DNA of 64,000 nucleotides from WLWS01 sp965243105 (GTDB taxonomy: Bacteria; Pseudomonadota; Gammaproteobacteria; Eutrophobiales; Eutrophobiaceae), in NCBI GenBank assembly GCA_965243105.1, contig CBDEUC010000002.1:310001-374000 (forward strand), read 5' to 3'. The position numbers and the translations under genes were made by a program. This document shows, piece by piece, positions 1-8,899 of this stretch (position 1 is the stretch's first letter; each line of letters opens with the position of its first letter). Under the pieces are notes generated by a model. The model was not told the origin of the DNA and ran no database searches. It worked only from the letters and a program-made list of their open reading frames with translations.

Positions 1-1062
1 TTCATTAACGCCAACCAGATGAAGGTCGATAGCGGCGACGGTGAAACAGTGATCCAGTTTGAACAGGCCATCATAGCGGCTGGTTCACAACCCACTCGCG
101 TGCCGGGGTTTCCTGATGATCCAAGAATAATTGATTCAACCGGTGCGCTGGAGCTTAAAGAGATCCCCGGGCGACTACTGGTCATTGGTGGCGGCATTAT
201 CGGACTGGAGATGGCCACGGTTTACCACGAACTGGGTAGCAAGGTCAGCGTAGTTGAAATGCTCGATAACATCGTCGCCGGAGCCGACAGGGATATTTCG
301 AAACCACTTTTAACCCGCATCAGGAAACAGTATGAAAACATTTACCTTGGTACCCGGGTGACAGAAATCAAGGCAGGCAAAGATTCCCTGCAGGTATATT
401 TTGAAGGGAAAGATGCGCCGCCGTCGGACAATTTTGATGCGATACTTGTGGCGGTTGGCAGGCGTCCAAACGGCGACAGGATTGGCGCCGAAAATGCCGG
501 TGTTAACGTGGATGAAAGGGGCTTTATCAGCGTGGACAAGCAGCAGCGTACAAATGTCCCCAACATATTTGCCATTGGCGATATCGTCGGCCAGCCCATG
601 CTGGCTCACAAGGCAGTACATGAAGGTAAGGTTGCGGCGGAAGTTTGTGCGGGCATGAAAAGCGCATTTGATGCGCGAGTGATTCCATCTGTTGCCTACA
701 CTGACCCGGAGGTGGCCTGGGTTGGATTAACGGAAGTCGAGGCAAAGGAAAAAGGCATTGAATACGAAACAGGTGTGTTTCCCTGGGCTGCAAGCGGACG
801 TTCTTTAAGCCTGGGAAGAAACGAGGGCACAACAAAAATCCTGTTCGACAAAGAAAATGAGCGCATTCTTGGCGCGGGCATTTGTGGCCCCAATGCCGGT
901 GACCTGGTAGCAGAAGTTGCGCTGGCCATTGAAATGGATTGCGAGGCGAGCGATCTGAGCCTGACGATACACCCACATCCGACACTGTCAGAGACTGTTG
1001 CCTTTGCAGCCGAGATGTTTGAAGGGACGATCACAGATCTTTACGCACCCCGTAAAAAGTAA
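1..1062 (+). CDS. lpdA: Dihydrolipoamide dehydrogenase (E3), 3' part
   Basis: Flavoprotein that reoxidises lipoyl groups of 2-oxoacid dehydrogenase complexes with NAD+. The reading frame is open to base 1, so the start and the N-terminal FAD/CxxxxC redox-disulfide part lie outside; 353 residues are visible against about 470 in the family. Seen: the NAD-binding glycine motif GGGIIG at visible residues 63-68, the second FAD motif AIGDIVGQPMLAHKA near 191-205, and the dimerisation domain ending in HPHPTLSE, whose second His (about 326) and Glu (about 331) form the catalytic pair. The other complex subunits (E1, E2) are expected just upstream but cannot be seen. The next gene follows after 25 bases on the same strand. 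Confidence 0.93.
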   Translation, partial: FINANQMKVDSGDGETVIQFEQAIIAAGSQPTRVPGFPDDPRIIDSTGALELKEIPGRLLVIGGGIIGLEMATVYHELGSKVSVVEMLDNIVAGADRDISKPLLTRIRKQYENIYLGTRVTEIKAGKDSLQVYFEGKDAPPSDNFDAILVAVGRRPNGDRIGAENAGVNVDERGFISVDKQQRTNVPNIFAIGDIVGQPMLAHKAVHEGKVAAEVCAGMKSAFDARVIPSVAYTDPEVAWVGLTEVEAKEKGIEYETGVFPWAASGRSLSLGRNEGTTKILFDKENERILGAGICGPNAGDLVAEVALAIEMDCEASDLSLTIHPHPTLSETVAFAAEMFEGTITDLYAPRKK

Positions 1063-1087
1063 CTTTATATATCGGTATAAAAACAAG

Positions 1088-2245
1088 ATGAACAAGGAAC
1101 AAGAATTGCTCGAGACTGTGCGCTCTTTTTTGCCTGAAATAGAGGCAGCGGCCGAGGAAATTGAGAATACACAGAGGGTTCCTGACTCTATTATCGACAG
1201 GTTTGATGAACTCGGGCTTTTTTCCATGGCCGTACCTAGGGAGTTTGGTGGTTCAGAAATGGATCCGCTCGTCGTGTTTGAGATTATCGAGATGATCGCT
1301 GCAGTAGATGCTTCCACGGCCTGGGTCCTGCTTATTATCTACGCCAACCCATTTATATTTGGCAATTGCCTGCACAGGGAGGCATGGCAGTCCATGTACG
1401 GTGATGACATTGGCACGCGCACCGCGGGGGCGCTTGCTCCCACGGGCAAAGCAGTCAAGGCCGAGGGCGGCTACAGGGTGAGCGGACGTTTTCGCTGGGG
1501 TAGTGGTTCCGAGCACTGCCAGTACCTGTTGAGCGGTTGCATGGTTTTTGACGGCGATAATATGTGTAGAAAAGAAAGTGGTGAGCCGGAAATGAGAGTC
1601 GTCATACACAAAACAAGCGATGCGACCATTCATTTCGATAGCTGGGATTCAACAGGACTTCGCGGTAGTAGCAGCCATGACTACAGCCTGGACGATGTTT
1701 TTATTGCTAATGAATGGACTTTTACGCTTGGAGAAACCGTGTATGAGCATGAAAATCCCATTTACTCTTTTCCCGGGATCGCATTCTGCCAGCTTGGGGC
1801 TATTGGTCTCGGTATGGCGCGCACTTCACTGGATATGCTCAAGGAAATGTCCTTGAGCAAGCGCCGGGGACCACTCCTGATGGCCGATGATCCGTCCATC
1901 CAGCTGGGCATTGCCGAAGCCGAAGCGAAGGTCTCCGGGTCAAGAGCATGGCTCAGGCAATGTATGGAAGCCATCCTTGATTCTTTTAAAGCTGCTGAGC
2001 AGCCCGCCTGGGATGACCGGGCGAAATACCGTCTTGCCTGTACCCATGCGATGGATAACGCCGTAGAAGTAGTAAACATGGTGTACAAGAACGCAGGTGG
2101 AAATGGTGTGTACAAGCCGAGCAAGCTGGATCGTTTTCTGCGCGACATTCATACCGCGTCGACACATTTACGGGTGAGTGACAATACCTATATCAAGTCC
2201 GGCAAAATGTTGCTGGGCATGGACCCGGAAGATCCTCTTTTCTAG
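1088..2245 (+). CDS. Acyl-CoA dehydrogenase-like flavoprotein (PF08028-type monooxygenase/hydroxylase group)
   Basis: 385 residues with the acyl-CoA dehydrogenase fold: helical N-domain (VPREFGG near 44-50), beta domain around 120-220, helical C-domain. The C-terminal part resembles the Acyl-CoA_dh_2 group, which includes flavin-dependent hydroxylases (HpaB/DszC-like) as well as dehydrogenases. I do not see the usual catalytic Glu motif (YEGT), which favours a monooxygenase or an atypical dehydrogenase. Substrate unknown. I chose the ATG at 1088 because it gives the usual N-terminus; the frame stays open upstream to 998 but that part overlaps lpdA. Sits between lpdA (25 bases) and a DUF2237 gene (15 bases), probably co-transcribed. 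Confidence 0.75.
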   Translation: MNKEQELLETVRSFLPEIEAAAEEIENTQRVPDSIIDRFDELGLFSMAVPREFGGSEMDPLVVFEIIEMIAAVDASTAWVLLIIYANPFIFGNCLHREAWQSMYGDDIGTRTAGALAPTGKAVKAEGGYRVSGRFRWGSGSEHCQYLLSGCMVFDGDNMCRKESGEPEMRVVIHKTSDATIHFDSWDSTGLRGSSSHDYSLDDVFIANEWTFTLGETVYEHENPIYSFPGIAFCQLGAIGLGMARTSLDMLKEMSLSKRRGPLLMADDPSIQLGIAEAEAKVSGSRAWLRQCMEAILDSFKAAEQPAWDDRAKYRLACTHAMDNAVEVVNMVYKNAGGNGVYKPSKLDRFLRDIHTASTHLRVSDNTYIKSGKMLLGMDPEDPLF

Positions 2246-2260
2246 GGGACGATCGAAAAG

Positions 2261-2638
2261 ATGGAAATGGATGAATCTATAAACGTGCTGGGCGAGGCCC
2301 TGGTCATGTGTGGCGACGATCCCATGACGGGTTTTTTTCGCGATGGAAAGTGCAATACCTGCGCCGAAGACCTGGGCTCTCACACCGTGTGTGTTGAAGT
2401 CAGCACGGAGTTCCTGGAATTTTCACGCTTCAGGGGCAACGATCTTTCAACACCAGTACCGGAATATGATTTCAAGGGGCTAAAAGAGGGTGACAGCTGG
2501 TGCCTGTGTGCTGCTCGATGGCTTGAAGCTTATGAAAATGGCATGGCGCCTCGGGTTCATCTTACCCGGACGCACGTGCGGGCACTGGAAATTGTGCCGA
2601 TAGAGTTACTCAAGCAGTTCGCCGTAGACCTGAACTGA
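2261..2638 (+). CDS. DUF2237 family protein
   Basis: Short 125-residue protein that matches the DUF2237 pattern closely: NVLGEALVMCGDDPMTGFFRDG at the start (shown in the family as NVLG...DPMTGFFRDG), then DLGSHTVCV, FLEFSRFRGNDLSTP and GDSWCLCAARW, ending HVRALEIVPIELLK. It has several conserved cysteines and is probably cytosolic. No function is established for the family. Starts 15 bases after the acyl-CoA-dehydrogenase-like gene and ends 5 bases before the convergent aminotransferase stop. Confidence 0.85.
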   Translation: MEMDESINVLGEALVMCGDDPMTGFFRDGKCNTCAEDLGSHTVCVEVSTEFLEFSRFRGNDLSTPVPEYDFKGLKEGDSWCLCAARWLEAYENGMAPRVHLTRTHVRALEIVPIELLKQFAVDLN

Positions 2639-2643
2639 GACTG

Positions 2644-3882
2644 CTACATCATTTCCTTCTGCACATCGACCAGGTAATCGATGTCTTCTTCGGTATTGAA
2701 GAAATGACATGAGACCCTGAGGTTTCCAATGCCTCCAAGTGCACGCATGGATATTTTTACCGGTTTCATGCACCTGCCGGGCGCGGCACATCGATTAAAA
2801 AAGGCCATGTCCCTGTCGTAGTCACCACTGGTGTAAGTGACCATTCCATGGCGTTTGCCCGGGTCAGCAGGGCTGGTTACCCGGCATCCGATTTCCTGCA
2901 AACGCTCGATCGCATAGCCTCCAAGGCGCTTGATTCGCTCTTCGACGTTTTCTATGCCAATACGGTCATAGAATTTCAGGGTGGCTATCCAGCCAAACAG
3001 GGCCGGTCCTATGGTGGTGTCCTGGGAAAAGCGATTGGCGGTGTTGACCGGCTCCACCTGCCAGCTGGCCAGCGTGTCGTGGTCTTTTTCTGCAAAGGGC
3101 ACTCCCGGTGTGTCAGCCCAGATGTAATTTCGGTACCGGGCATCTATAGAGTCCATTACCGAGCGCTTGATGTAGAAAATGCCGGCGCCTTCCGGTCCGC
3201 ACTGCCACTTGTAGGTGCCGGACAAGAGCATGTCCACGTCATCGTCCTTGACATCAATTTTCATGGCCCCGAGGGTTTGCATGGCATCATCAAGTACCAG
3301 CGCCCCCTCGGCGTGGGCGATCCTTGACACTTCTTTCATATCAAAAGTAAAACCACAAAAAGCAGTTGTACGATCCACGATTACCATCCTGGTATTGCCA
3401 TCAACCTTCTGCTCCAGGTCTTCCATGAGAATTTCCCCGTTCACATTTTTAACCACGCGAATCTCAAGTCCATAGCGGCGATTCAGGTCCTGCAAAATGT
3501 AGGGAATTGAAGGATAGGAAAGATCGGTGATGACAACATTATCTCCCTGTTGCCAGTCAAACATGTTGTACAGGATCAGGTTCGAGGTGATCGCAGGCCG
3601 GTAGGCATTGGTAACCTCGTCAGCGTCGGCATTGATGAAGCGGGCGCTACGTTCAATGCTTTCCCTGAACGCAGCCATGAGAAATGGATGCGTGGCAATA
3701 TCCGCATTTGGAATATCTTCCATGCGTCCGTACTCTACGAAATCGTAAAATTCCCTGACAGCCTTGAGCCAGTAGTTACCAGGGATCATCTGGTCAGCGG
3801 CGTTCAGGTATATCCAGTGATCGAGTAACTTGAATTCCGATCGAATTTCATCGATGTTTTCATCGATATAGTTTTTACTCAT
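2644..3882 (-). CDS. Class V aminotransferase family protein
   Basis: 412-residue PLP enzyme of the aminotransferase class V / cysteine desulfurase superfamily. Seen: the cofactor Asp in LVLDDAMQ (198-199) and the Schiff-base Lys in SGTYKWQCGPEG (K225). The architecture resembles isopenicillin-N-epimerase-like and kynureninase-like members; no mobile catalytic Cys loop typical of IscS/SufS is evident. The reaction cannot be fixed; roles in amino-acid or amine catabolism fit. Divergent from the phnW-like aminotransferase (142 bases apart), so the two may share regulation. The start ATG at 3882 matches the expected N-terminus. Confidence 0.8.
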   Translation of the reverse strand: MSKNYIDENIDEIRSEFKLLDHWIYLNAADQMIPGNYWLKAVREFYDFVEYGRMEDIPNADIATHPFLMAAFRESIERSARFINADADEVTNAYRPAITSNLILYNMFDWQQGDNVVITDLSYPSIPYILQDLNRRYGLEIRVVKNVNGEILMEDLEQKVDGNTRMVIVDRTTAFCGFTFDMKEVSRIAHAEGALVLDDAMQTLGAMKIDVKDDDVDMLLSGTYKWQCGPEGAGIFYIKRSVMDSIDARYRNYIWADTPGVPFAEKDHDTLASWQVEPVNTANRFSQDTTIGPALFGWIATLKFYDRIGIENVEERIKRLGGYAIERLQEIGCRVTSPADPGKRHGMVTYTSGDYDRDMAFFNRCAAPGRCMKPVKISMRALGGIGNLRVSCHFFNTEEDIDYLVDVQKEMM

Positions 3883-4024
3883 TCATCCAGGCCCTGTTGT
3901 AACTATTAAAAATTTGTCCGCAATATTATATGGGCACGTGAAAAAATAGCACTTGCGTCACATTTCTTTTTTGTTCATTAGCCCTAATAGTGTCGCACTG
4001 TGCTTATACGGCTATACTGCCTTC

Positions 4025-5164
4025 ATGACTAACAAAAACCGAAAACAAGGTGCGGAGCCACTGCTACTTACTCCCGGGCCATTGACCACGTCAACGACGG
4101 TGAAGGAATCAATGTTGAAAGACCTGGGCTCGCGTGATTCAGAGTTCATAGAACTCAACCAGCGCATCTGCGAACGTCTCCTGGAATTGTGTAACGCAAG
4201 TTCCAGTCATCGATGTGTGCCCGTGCAGGGTAGTGGCACTTTCGCTGTCGAGGCGATGATAGGTACACTCGTTGCGAGAAAGGCAAAGGTTCTTAACCTG
4301 GTGAACGGTGCCTACGGCAAGCGTATCAGCGAAATATGCCATTATCTCGGACGTGAATGTATTGAGCTTGTCATCCCGGAAAACAGGGCCATTGACGCTG
4401 CGGTAGTAAAACAGGCACTGCAAGAGCACGAGGATGTGACCCACGTCTGCGTGGTCTATTGCGAAACAACTTCCGGGGTTCTCAACCCGATTGAGGAAAT
4501 CGCCGAGGTAGTCAAATCACAGGGGCGTAGCTTACTCGTGGATGCGATGAGCGCTTTTGGTGCACTCAGGCTTGACCTGTCGACCACGAATGTTGATGCC
4601 GTGGCTGCGTCCAGTAACAAGTGCCTGCAGGGCGTGCCGGGGATGGCATTCGTACTGGTTAACAGGGATCTATTGCGAGCGAGCAAGGGAAACTCACACT
4701 CACTGGCACTGGACCTGAGACAGCAGTACAAGGCAATGAAGGGAAATGGACAATGGCGCTTTACACCCCCGGTACATTGCCTGCTGGCGCTTGATCGTGC
4801 ACTCGAAGAACTTATCGCTGAAGGCGGTGTGTCGGCAAGGCGAAAAAGATACCGTGAAAATTGCCAGGTACTCAGGGATGGAATGCGGGCACTGGGTTTT
4901 AAAACCTACTTAACGGAACAGGTACAGGCACCCATTATCGTGACTTTTCTTAAGCCACCAAACCCGGCATTTGACTTTGATACTTTTTATTCCAGCCTTG
5001 GCCAGAAAGGTTTTCTTATCTACCCGGGCAAGGTAACAAAGGCGGATACTTTTCGCGTTGGTTGCATCGGCGCGATCGGTCGCGACGAGATGCATGCCTT
5101 TATCAGCGCCGTGCAATCCTCTCTGTCAGATCTTGGTATGGAAGACCTGACCAGTATGAGCTGA
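4025..5164 (+). CDS. phnW: 2-aminoethylphosphonate--pyruvate transaminase-like
   Basis: 379 residues. PhnW moves the amino group of 2-aminoethylphosphonate to pyruvate, giving phosphonoacetaldehyde and alanine. Seen: the N-terminal LLLTPGPLTTS (13-23), GSRDSEF (36-42), cofactor Asp in LLVDAMSAFGAL (D173) and PLP Lys in SSNKCLQGVPG (K199), all typical of PhnW. I took ATG 4025 over an upstream in-frame start at 3953 because it gives the family N-terminus. No phosphonoacetaldehyde hydrolase (PhnX) or PhnY/A is in the window, so the physiological pathway remains open; alanine-glyoxylate-type relatives are the alternative. Its stop codon directly abuts the convergent RidA-family stop. Confidence 0.8.
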   Translation: MTNKNRKQGAEPLLLTPGPLTTSTTVKESMLKDLGSRDSEFIELNQRICERLLELCNASSSHRCVPVQGSGTFAVEAMIGTLVARKAKVLNLVNGAYGKRISEICHYLGRECIELVIPENRAIDAAVVKQALQEHEDVTHVCVVYCETTSGVLNPIEEIAEVVKSQGRSLLVDAMSAFGALRLDLSTTNVDAVAASSNKCLQGVPGMAFVLVNRDLLRASKGNSHSLALDLRQQYKAMKGNGQWRFTPPVHCLLALDRALEELIAEGGVSARRKRYRENCQVLRDGMRALGFKTYLTEQVQAPIIVTFLKPPNPAFDFDTFYSSLGQKGFLIYPGKVTKADTFRVGCIGAIGRDEMHAFISAVQSSLSDLGMEDLTSMS

Positions 5165-5572
5165 TCAGCCCTCGATTACTGCGGTGGCTTCCATTTCCAC
5201 GAGAAACTCGGGCAGGGCAAGGGCCTGGATTCCCAGCAAAGTATTGGCCGGCAAGGCATCGCGCTTGAATGCCTTGTGCAATTCGCCGGCAATGGTGTCA
5301 AGCATCCCGGGATTATAGTCAACGATATAGATGGTCAGGCGGCAGACGTCGTCCAGTGTTGCACCGACTTCGGCCAGGGCGATACTGATATTTTCCAGGG
5401 TCTTCGCCATCTGCGCTCCAAGGTCATCCCCGCCAATAATATTGTTGTCCTTGTCCCAGGCGGTTTGTCCGGCACAGAAAACCATTTTCTTGCCTTCTGC
5501 GGCGACAACCTGTGCGAATCCATAGTCAGCGCTTGGAAAAAGGTCTGCGGGTTGAAATGATTGTCTGCTCAT
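5165..5572 (-). CDS. RidA/YjgF/YER057c family protein lacking the imine-deaminase Arg
   Basis: 135-residue chorismate-mutase-like Rid protein. Archetypal RidA hydrolyses reactive enamines/imines made by PLP enzymes and uses an Arg in the PARS segment. Here the matching segment reads PANTLLG, with Asn110 in place of Arg, while the downstream Glu is kept (VEMEATAV, E126). This is the pattern of the non-archetypal Rid subgroups, so deaminase activity should not be assumed. Last gene of the hyuA-hyuB operon; 29 bases after the deaminase gene. In the Rut pyrimidine pathway an isochorismatase-fold hydrolase (RutB) and a Rid protein (RutC) also travel together. Confidence 0.85.
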   Translation of the reverse strand: MSRQSFQPADLFPSADYGFAQVVAAEGKKMVFCAGQTAWDKDNNIIGGDDLGAQMAKTLENISIALAEVGATLDDVCRLTIYIVDYNPGMLDTIAGELHKAFKRDALPANTLLGIQALALPEFLVEMEATAVIEG

Positions 5573-5601
5573 GGTCTTTTCTCCAGTTGTAGATTAATTG
5601 C

Positions 5602-6072
5602 TTACCAGAAATCCCTGTGTGGTTCGAGAGCTCGTTCTTGCATCATCGGACCAACAACGGAAACCGGCCAGGGTGCTGCTTCAAATAATTTTCGTGATTC
5701 CATTTTGAGTGTAGGGGCATCACCTGTGTCACCGAAGAGCTTGTATAGCTCGCTCATACCGAGTCCATAAACCACGCGCCTGATATTTGCCCAGACAATA
5801 GCCGAAGCACACATGGGGCAGGGTTCTGCACTTGAATAGAGACTACAGGTCGCAAGTTGTTCAGCACTGAAGCTTCTTGTTGCCGCCCTGACCAGGTTGA
5901 TTTCGGCGTGGGCGGTTACGTCGTTATGGGTGAGGACTGAATTTTCAGCTGCCAGGAGAAGCTTGCCGGCATCGTCAACCAGCACGGCACCAAATGGATG
6001 GTTACCATTTACTCGAGCCTGCTCCGCCTCCTTTATGGCCAACTCAAGATAGTGCGTATCGGGGTGAGTCAT
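5602..6072 (-). CDS. CMP/dCMP-type zinc deaminase (nucleoside/guanine deaminase family)
   Basis: 156 residues with the cytidine-deaminase-like zinc motifs: HAE at 55-57 (His ligand, catalytic Glu57) and PCPMC at 84-88 (Cys85, Cys88). The ending EPHRDFW resembles guanine-deaminase/TadA-type relatives. It deaminates an amidine-type carbon in a ring or base; the substrate is not fixed by sequence. Position next to a cyclic-amide hydrolase and a carbamoyl/amide hydrolase suggests the first step of a ring-degradation route (for example an aminopyrimidine, guanine or creatinine-like compound). Separated by 2 bases from the isochorismatase-fold gene, so tightly coupled. Confidence 0.82.
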   Translation of the reverse strand: MTHPDTHYLELAIKEAEQARVNGNHPFGAVLVDDAGKLLLAAENSVLTHNDVTAHAEINLVRAATRSFSAEQLATCSLYSSAEPCPMCASAIVWANIRRVVYGLGMSELYKLFGDTGDAPTLKMESRKLFEAAPWPVSVVGPMMQERALEPHRDFW

Positions 6073-6074
6073 GC

Positions 6075-6752
6075 TCAGAGCCGTTCAATGACCTCGGCGG
6101 TATTCATCACGTCGCCAAATTGCTGAATGATCGACTCCATGGTGGCCTGGTGCTCGCGGTCGGAGAGGGCGGCACAGCAATCGCTTACAAGTACTACTTT
6201 AAAATCCATGTCAAAGGCGTCCCTGGCAGTAGTTTCACAGCAGATATTGGTTTTTGTGCCGGCGATAAGCAGGGTATCTATGGAGCGACTACGCAATACC
6301 CTCTCAAGTTGCGACGAGCTCGAGGCAAGGCAGCTGTAACGATTTTTTGAAAGGAAAATATCATCCTCATCTGTCTGCAGTTCGTGCCATAGCCTGGTGC
6401 CTTCAGCGCCGGGTTCCATGTAGGCCATGGTGCGGTCACGCACTTCGGCGGCAACGATGTGGGTGAAAAAATTTTCCCATTCGCTGATACCGCGGTGATG
6501 GGCAAACTCACTAATGATCCAGACGACATCTCCTCCTTTTTCCCGCAGGGCTTGTGCCAGTTTATTGATATTGGGAACAACGTCCCTGGATACTGGCACT
6601 TCCACTGGCGCCCCTTCCTTGCAAAATGCATTTTGCATGTCGATGACAATAAGCGCGGTTTTTTTTGCATCAAGGCTTTCAAAGAGATGTACGCCGCCCC
6701 TGCGCTTGCTTACTCGCTCAATGATTTCCTCACTTATACCTATGTCATGCAT
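6075..6752 (-). CDS. Isochorismatase-family cysteine hydrolase
   Basis: 225-residue alpha/beta hydrolase of the isochorismatase superfamily, which includes N-carbamoylsarcosine amidase, ureidoacrylate hydrolase RutB and nicotinamidase. The catalytic triad is visible: Asp38 in VIDMQNAF, Lys136 in LSKNRYS and the nucleophile Cys172 in TNICCETTARDA. Cytosolic. Beside an ATP-dependent hydantoinase it would suit hydrolysis of an N-carbamoyl product to amine, CO2 and ammonia, as in creatinine breakdown via N-methylhydantoin; this is inferred from context. 43 bases follow the upstream zinc-protein gene. Confidence 0.85.
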   Translation of the reverse strand: MHDIGISEEIIERVSKRRGGVHLFESLDAKKTALIVIDMQNAFCKEGAPVEVPVSRDVVPNINKLAQALREKGGDVVWIISEFAHHRGISEWENFFTHIVAAEVRDRTMAYMEPGAEGTRLWHELQTDEDDIFLSKNRYSCLASSSSQLERVLRSRSIDTLLIAGTKTNICCETTARDAFDMDFKVVLVSDCCAALSDREHQATMESIIQQFGDVMNTAEVIERL

Positions 6753-6795
6753 GCCTGAACCTCGTCAATGTTTGTTCACAATTTTTTTCGCATCA

Positions 6796-7062
6796 TTATT
6801 CGGGCTGGTTGATCCTGTCCAGAAGGAAGGGATCCCCCGGCAATGCCAGCTCTGAATCCAGCAATACCCCGCAGCCGGGGCAGGAAAATTGCCTGAGTAA
6901 AAGCTTTTTCCCCGTAGTGTAGGGCGCACCAAGATCAGCAGGTGCCGATTCCTGCAAGTTAGCCTGGTTTTTCCAGTTATCGTGTTGTTCACCCAGCTCA
7001 GTTTTGCAGGCCTGGCACCTGTACTTACCATCACTGAGTTCAAGTGTATGTGATACCTGCAT
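6796..7062 (-). CDS. Small zinc-ribbon protein, acetone carboxylase gamma-subunit-like
   Basis: 88 residues with two CxxC pairs (C16/C19 in YRCQACK and C61/C64 in FSCPGCG), which should hold one zinc. Size, motif spacing and position after HyuA/HyuB genes match the small gamma-type subunit of acetone and acetophenone carboxylases. I chose ATG 7062, one base after the hyuB stop (TGA C ATG), over longer in-frame starts inside hyuB; this implies translational coupling. Its presence suggests that the HyuA/HyuB pair works as a three-subunit complex, either an ATP-dependent carboxylase or a cyclic-amide hydrolase. Confidence 0.72.
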   Translation of the reverse strand: MQVSHTLELSDGKYRCQACKTELGEQHDNWKNQANLQESAPADLGAPYTTGKKLLLRQFSCPGCGVLLDSELALPGDPFLLDRINQPE

Positions 7063-7063
7063 G

Positions 7064-8899
7064 TCAGGCTGCCCGGTGAGTGTTCTCAAGTCGCCTGGAT
7101 AACAATCCTTTGCGCCTTTCCTCAGTCGCATCCTGATCCAGGGCTCCGTCGTCGTCCAATTCAACACCGTAAATCTCACTGGCAAAACCAGCAGAAACAT
7201 GTCCCTCGCGGATATCATTTAATACCTGCTCTGCGGGACGCTGAAGGGGATCACCGTAGCCACCGCCGCCATTCCAGCGAACGTATAGTGCATCCTTCCC
7301 CATCAGGGGATATACGCCCCAGTCTATGGGCAGCTTTTCACCTGAAAACTGATCAAAGCCTGTCTCGTTTTGAGTAATGCCGGGCTGGGTGGACTCAATA
7401 TCGTTATTTTTTATCCAGACATAAGCATTGGGCGCTCCGGGATATCCCCCGCCAAGCCCATCGCTCATTGGAAACAGTGAACCTTTTCCGGACACGACAT
7501 AATTCATGCCGCCGTCGGGTGCGTCATGGGGAACAAAAGCCAGTTCCATGCCATCGCCCCCGCGATAGTAACCCGCACCTCCGGAGTCGGTGAGGCGTCT
7601 TCTAAAGAGGTAACGTATGGGAAAGGTATACTCCACGGTTTCCACATTAGCCATTCGCGAAATGGGATTTGGGATTTCCCCACCCACGTCAATGCCGTCA
7701 GCAAACGAGCGTGCACCCCCGGCCCCGGCAAAGGTCTCGGTAAGGATCCCGATGGCCTGCCTGCCATGCTGGTTTTGTCCAAACAAAAATACGGCGAAGT
7801 GGTTTGCATGCCATACCGCGGTGGCTTCCCTGCGGTACTTCTCGCTGGCATTAAGCATCTTGCCGATAGTCGTACAGGCGGCATTATTGACGGACTGGAT
7901 AGCCCCTACAGTCGCTACCGAAACAGGTGCAGGCCGCGTGCAGTTCACCACGGTGCCCTCGGGGGCGATCATCCTGATTGGTTTTATCACGCCCTCGTTC
8001 CAGGTAATGTCATAGCACAGCAGTGGGAACAAGGGGGCGAACAGGCCACCCAGCGATGCCCACCTGGTGCAGTTGATGGCGTACTGGCTTTGTGGGCTTG
8101 AGCCAGTGAAATCAAAGGTCAACTGGTCATCCTCTTTTGTCATGGTAAGCACAACACGCATGACTTCATCTTTTACACTGAGGTACTGGCGAGATTGCCA
8201 CTGGCCATCGGGAAGTTCCTTCAATCGCGCCCGCAACTGCTGTTCAGATTGTTCGATGAGTTGATGACAGGCTTCATCAACGGTGTCCCTGCCATATTTT
8301 TCTACCAGGGCAATCATGCGATCCCGGGCTACGTTGTTACAGGCAATCATGGAATTGATATCCAGGGCTACCATTTCCGGTGAACGCACCATGTTAAGAA
8401 AGGTATCAAAGACATCCCTGTTTATTTCACCACCTATCACCAGGCGCATTCCGGGTGAGCTGAAACCCTCGGTGTAGATATTCTCGGCATCAGGACAAAA
8501 ACCACCGGGATTGGTGGCGCCAATATCGTAGACATGCACAAAACACGCACTCCAGGCCACCAGTTCTCCCTGGTAATGTATCGGGGCGACAAGGTAAACA
8601 TCCGAAGTATGCAGTGCAGCCGTATAGGGGTCATTCAAAAGAAAGACGTCGCCTTCGTTTATCCTGCCTTCAAACCTGCGAATAATCGATTTACAGGCTT
8701 CCGCGGCACTGGTGAGGTGATGGAGAAATCCGACTCCACCCATGAGCAGGGAACCATCCGCGCGGTAGAGAGAAACCATCAGGTCATGACCCTCGTTGGT
8801 AATCGCACTACCTGAAACATTTTTCAGGGTTATCACGGCTTCATCCACGACGCGATAGAGCCTGTGCCTGATGATGGAAAAAGTGATTGGGTCGATCAT
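7064..8899 (-). CDS. hyuB: Hydantoinase B/oxoprolinase family subunit
   Basis: 611 residues of the HyuB family (Hydantoinase_B domain over nearly the full length). Seen: the typical opening MIDPITFSIIRHRL, GDVFLLNDPY near 103-112, SACFVHVYDIGATNPGG and the Gly-rich C-terminal GGGGYGDPLQRP. HyuB partners HyuA in ATP-dependent opening of hydantoins or 5-oxoproline, or in ATP-dependent ketone carboxylation. It overlaps hyuA by 4 bases (ATGA), so the two are coupled. Alternatives within the family (N-methylhydantoinase, oxoprolinase, acetone or acetophenone carboxylase) cannot be separated by sequence reading alone. Confidence 0.92.
   Translation of the reverse strand: MIDPITFSIIRHRLYRVVDEAVITLKNVSGSAITNEGHDLMVSLYRADGSLLMGGVGFLHHLTSAAEACKSIIRRFEGRINEGDVFLLNDPYTAALHTSDVYLVAPIHYQGELVAWSACFVHVYDIGATNPGGFCPDAENIYTEGFSSPGMRLVIGGEINRDVFDTFLNMVRSPEMVALDINSMIACNNVARDRMIALVEKYGRDTVDEACHQLIEQSEQQLRARLKELPDGQWQSRQYLSVKDEVMRVVLTMTKEDDQLTFDFTGSSPQSQYAINCTRWASLGGLFAPLFPLLCYDITWNEGVIKPIRMIAPEGTVVNCTRPAPVSVATVGAIQSVNNAACTTIGKMLNASEKYRREATAVWHANHFAVFLFGQNQHGRQAIGILTETFAGAGGARSFADGIDVGGEIPNPISRMANVETVEYTFPIRYLFRRRLTDSGGAGYYRGGDGMELAFVPHDAPDGGMNYVVSGKGSLFPMSDGLGGGYPGAPNAYVWIKNNDIESTQPGITQNETGFDQFSGEKLPIDWGVYPLMGKDALYVRWNGGGGYGDPLQRPAEQVLNDIREGHVSAGFASEIYGVELDDDGALDQDATEERRKGLLSRRLENTHRAA

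Noticed and set aside
7526..8101. 191-codon open frame on the plus strand
   Set aside because: Antisense to hyuB, no domain or ribosome-binding site.
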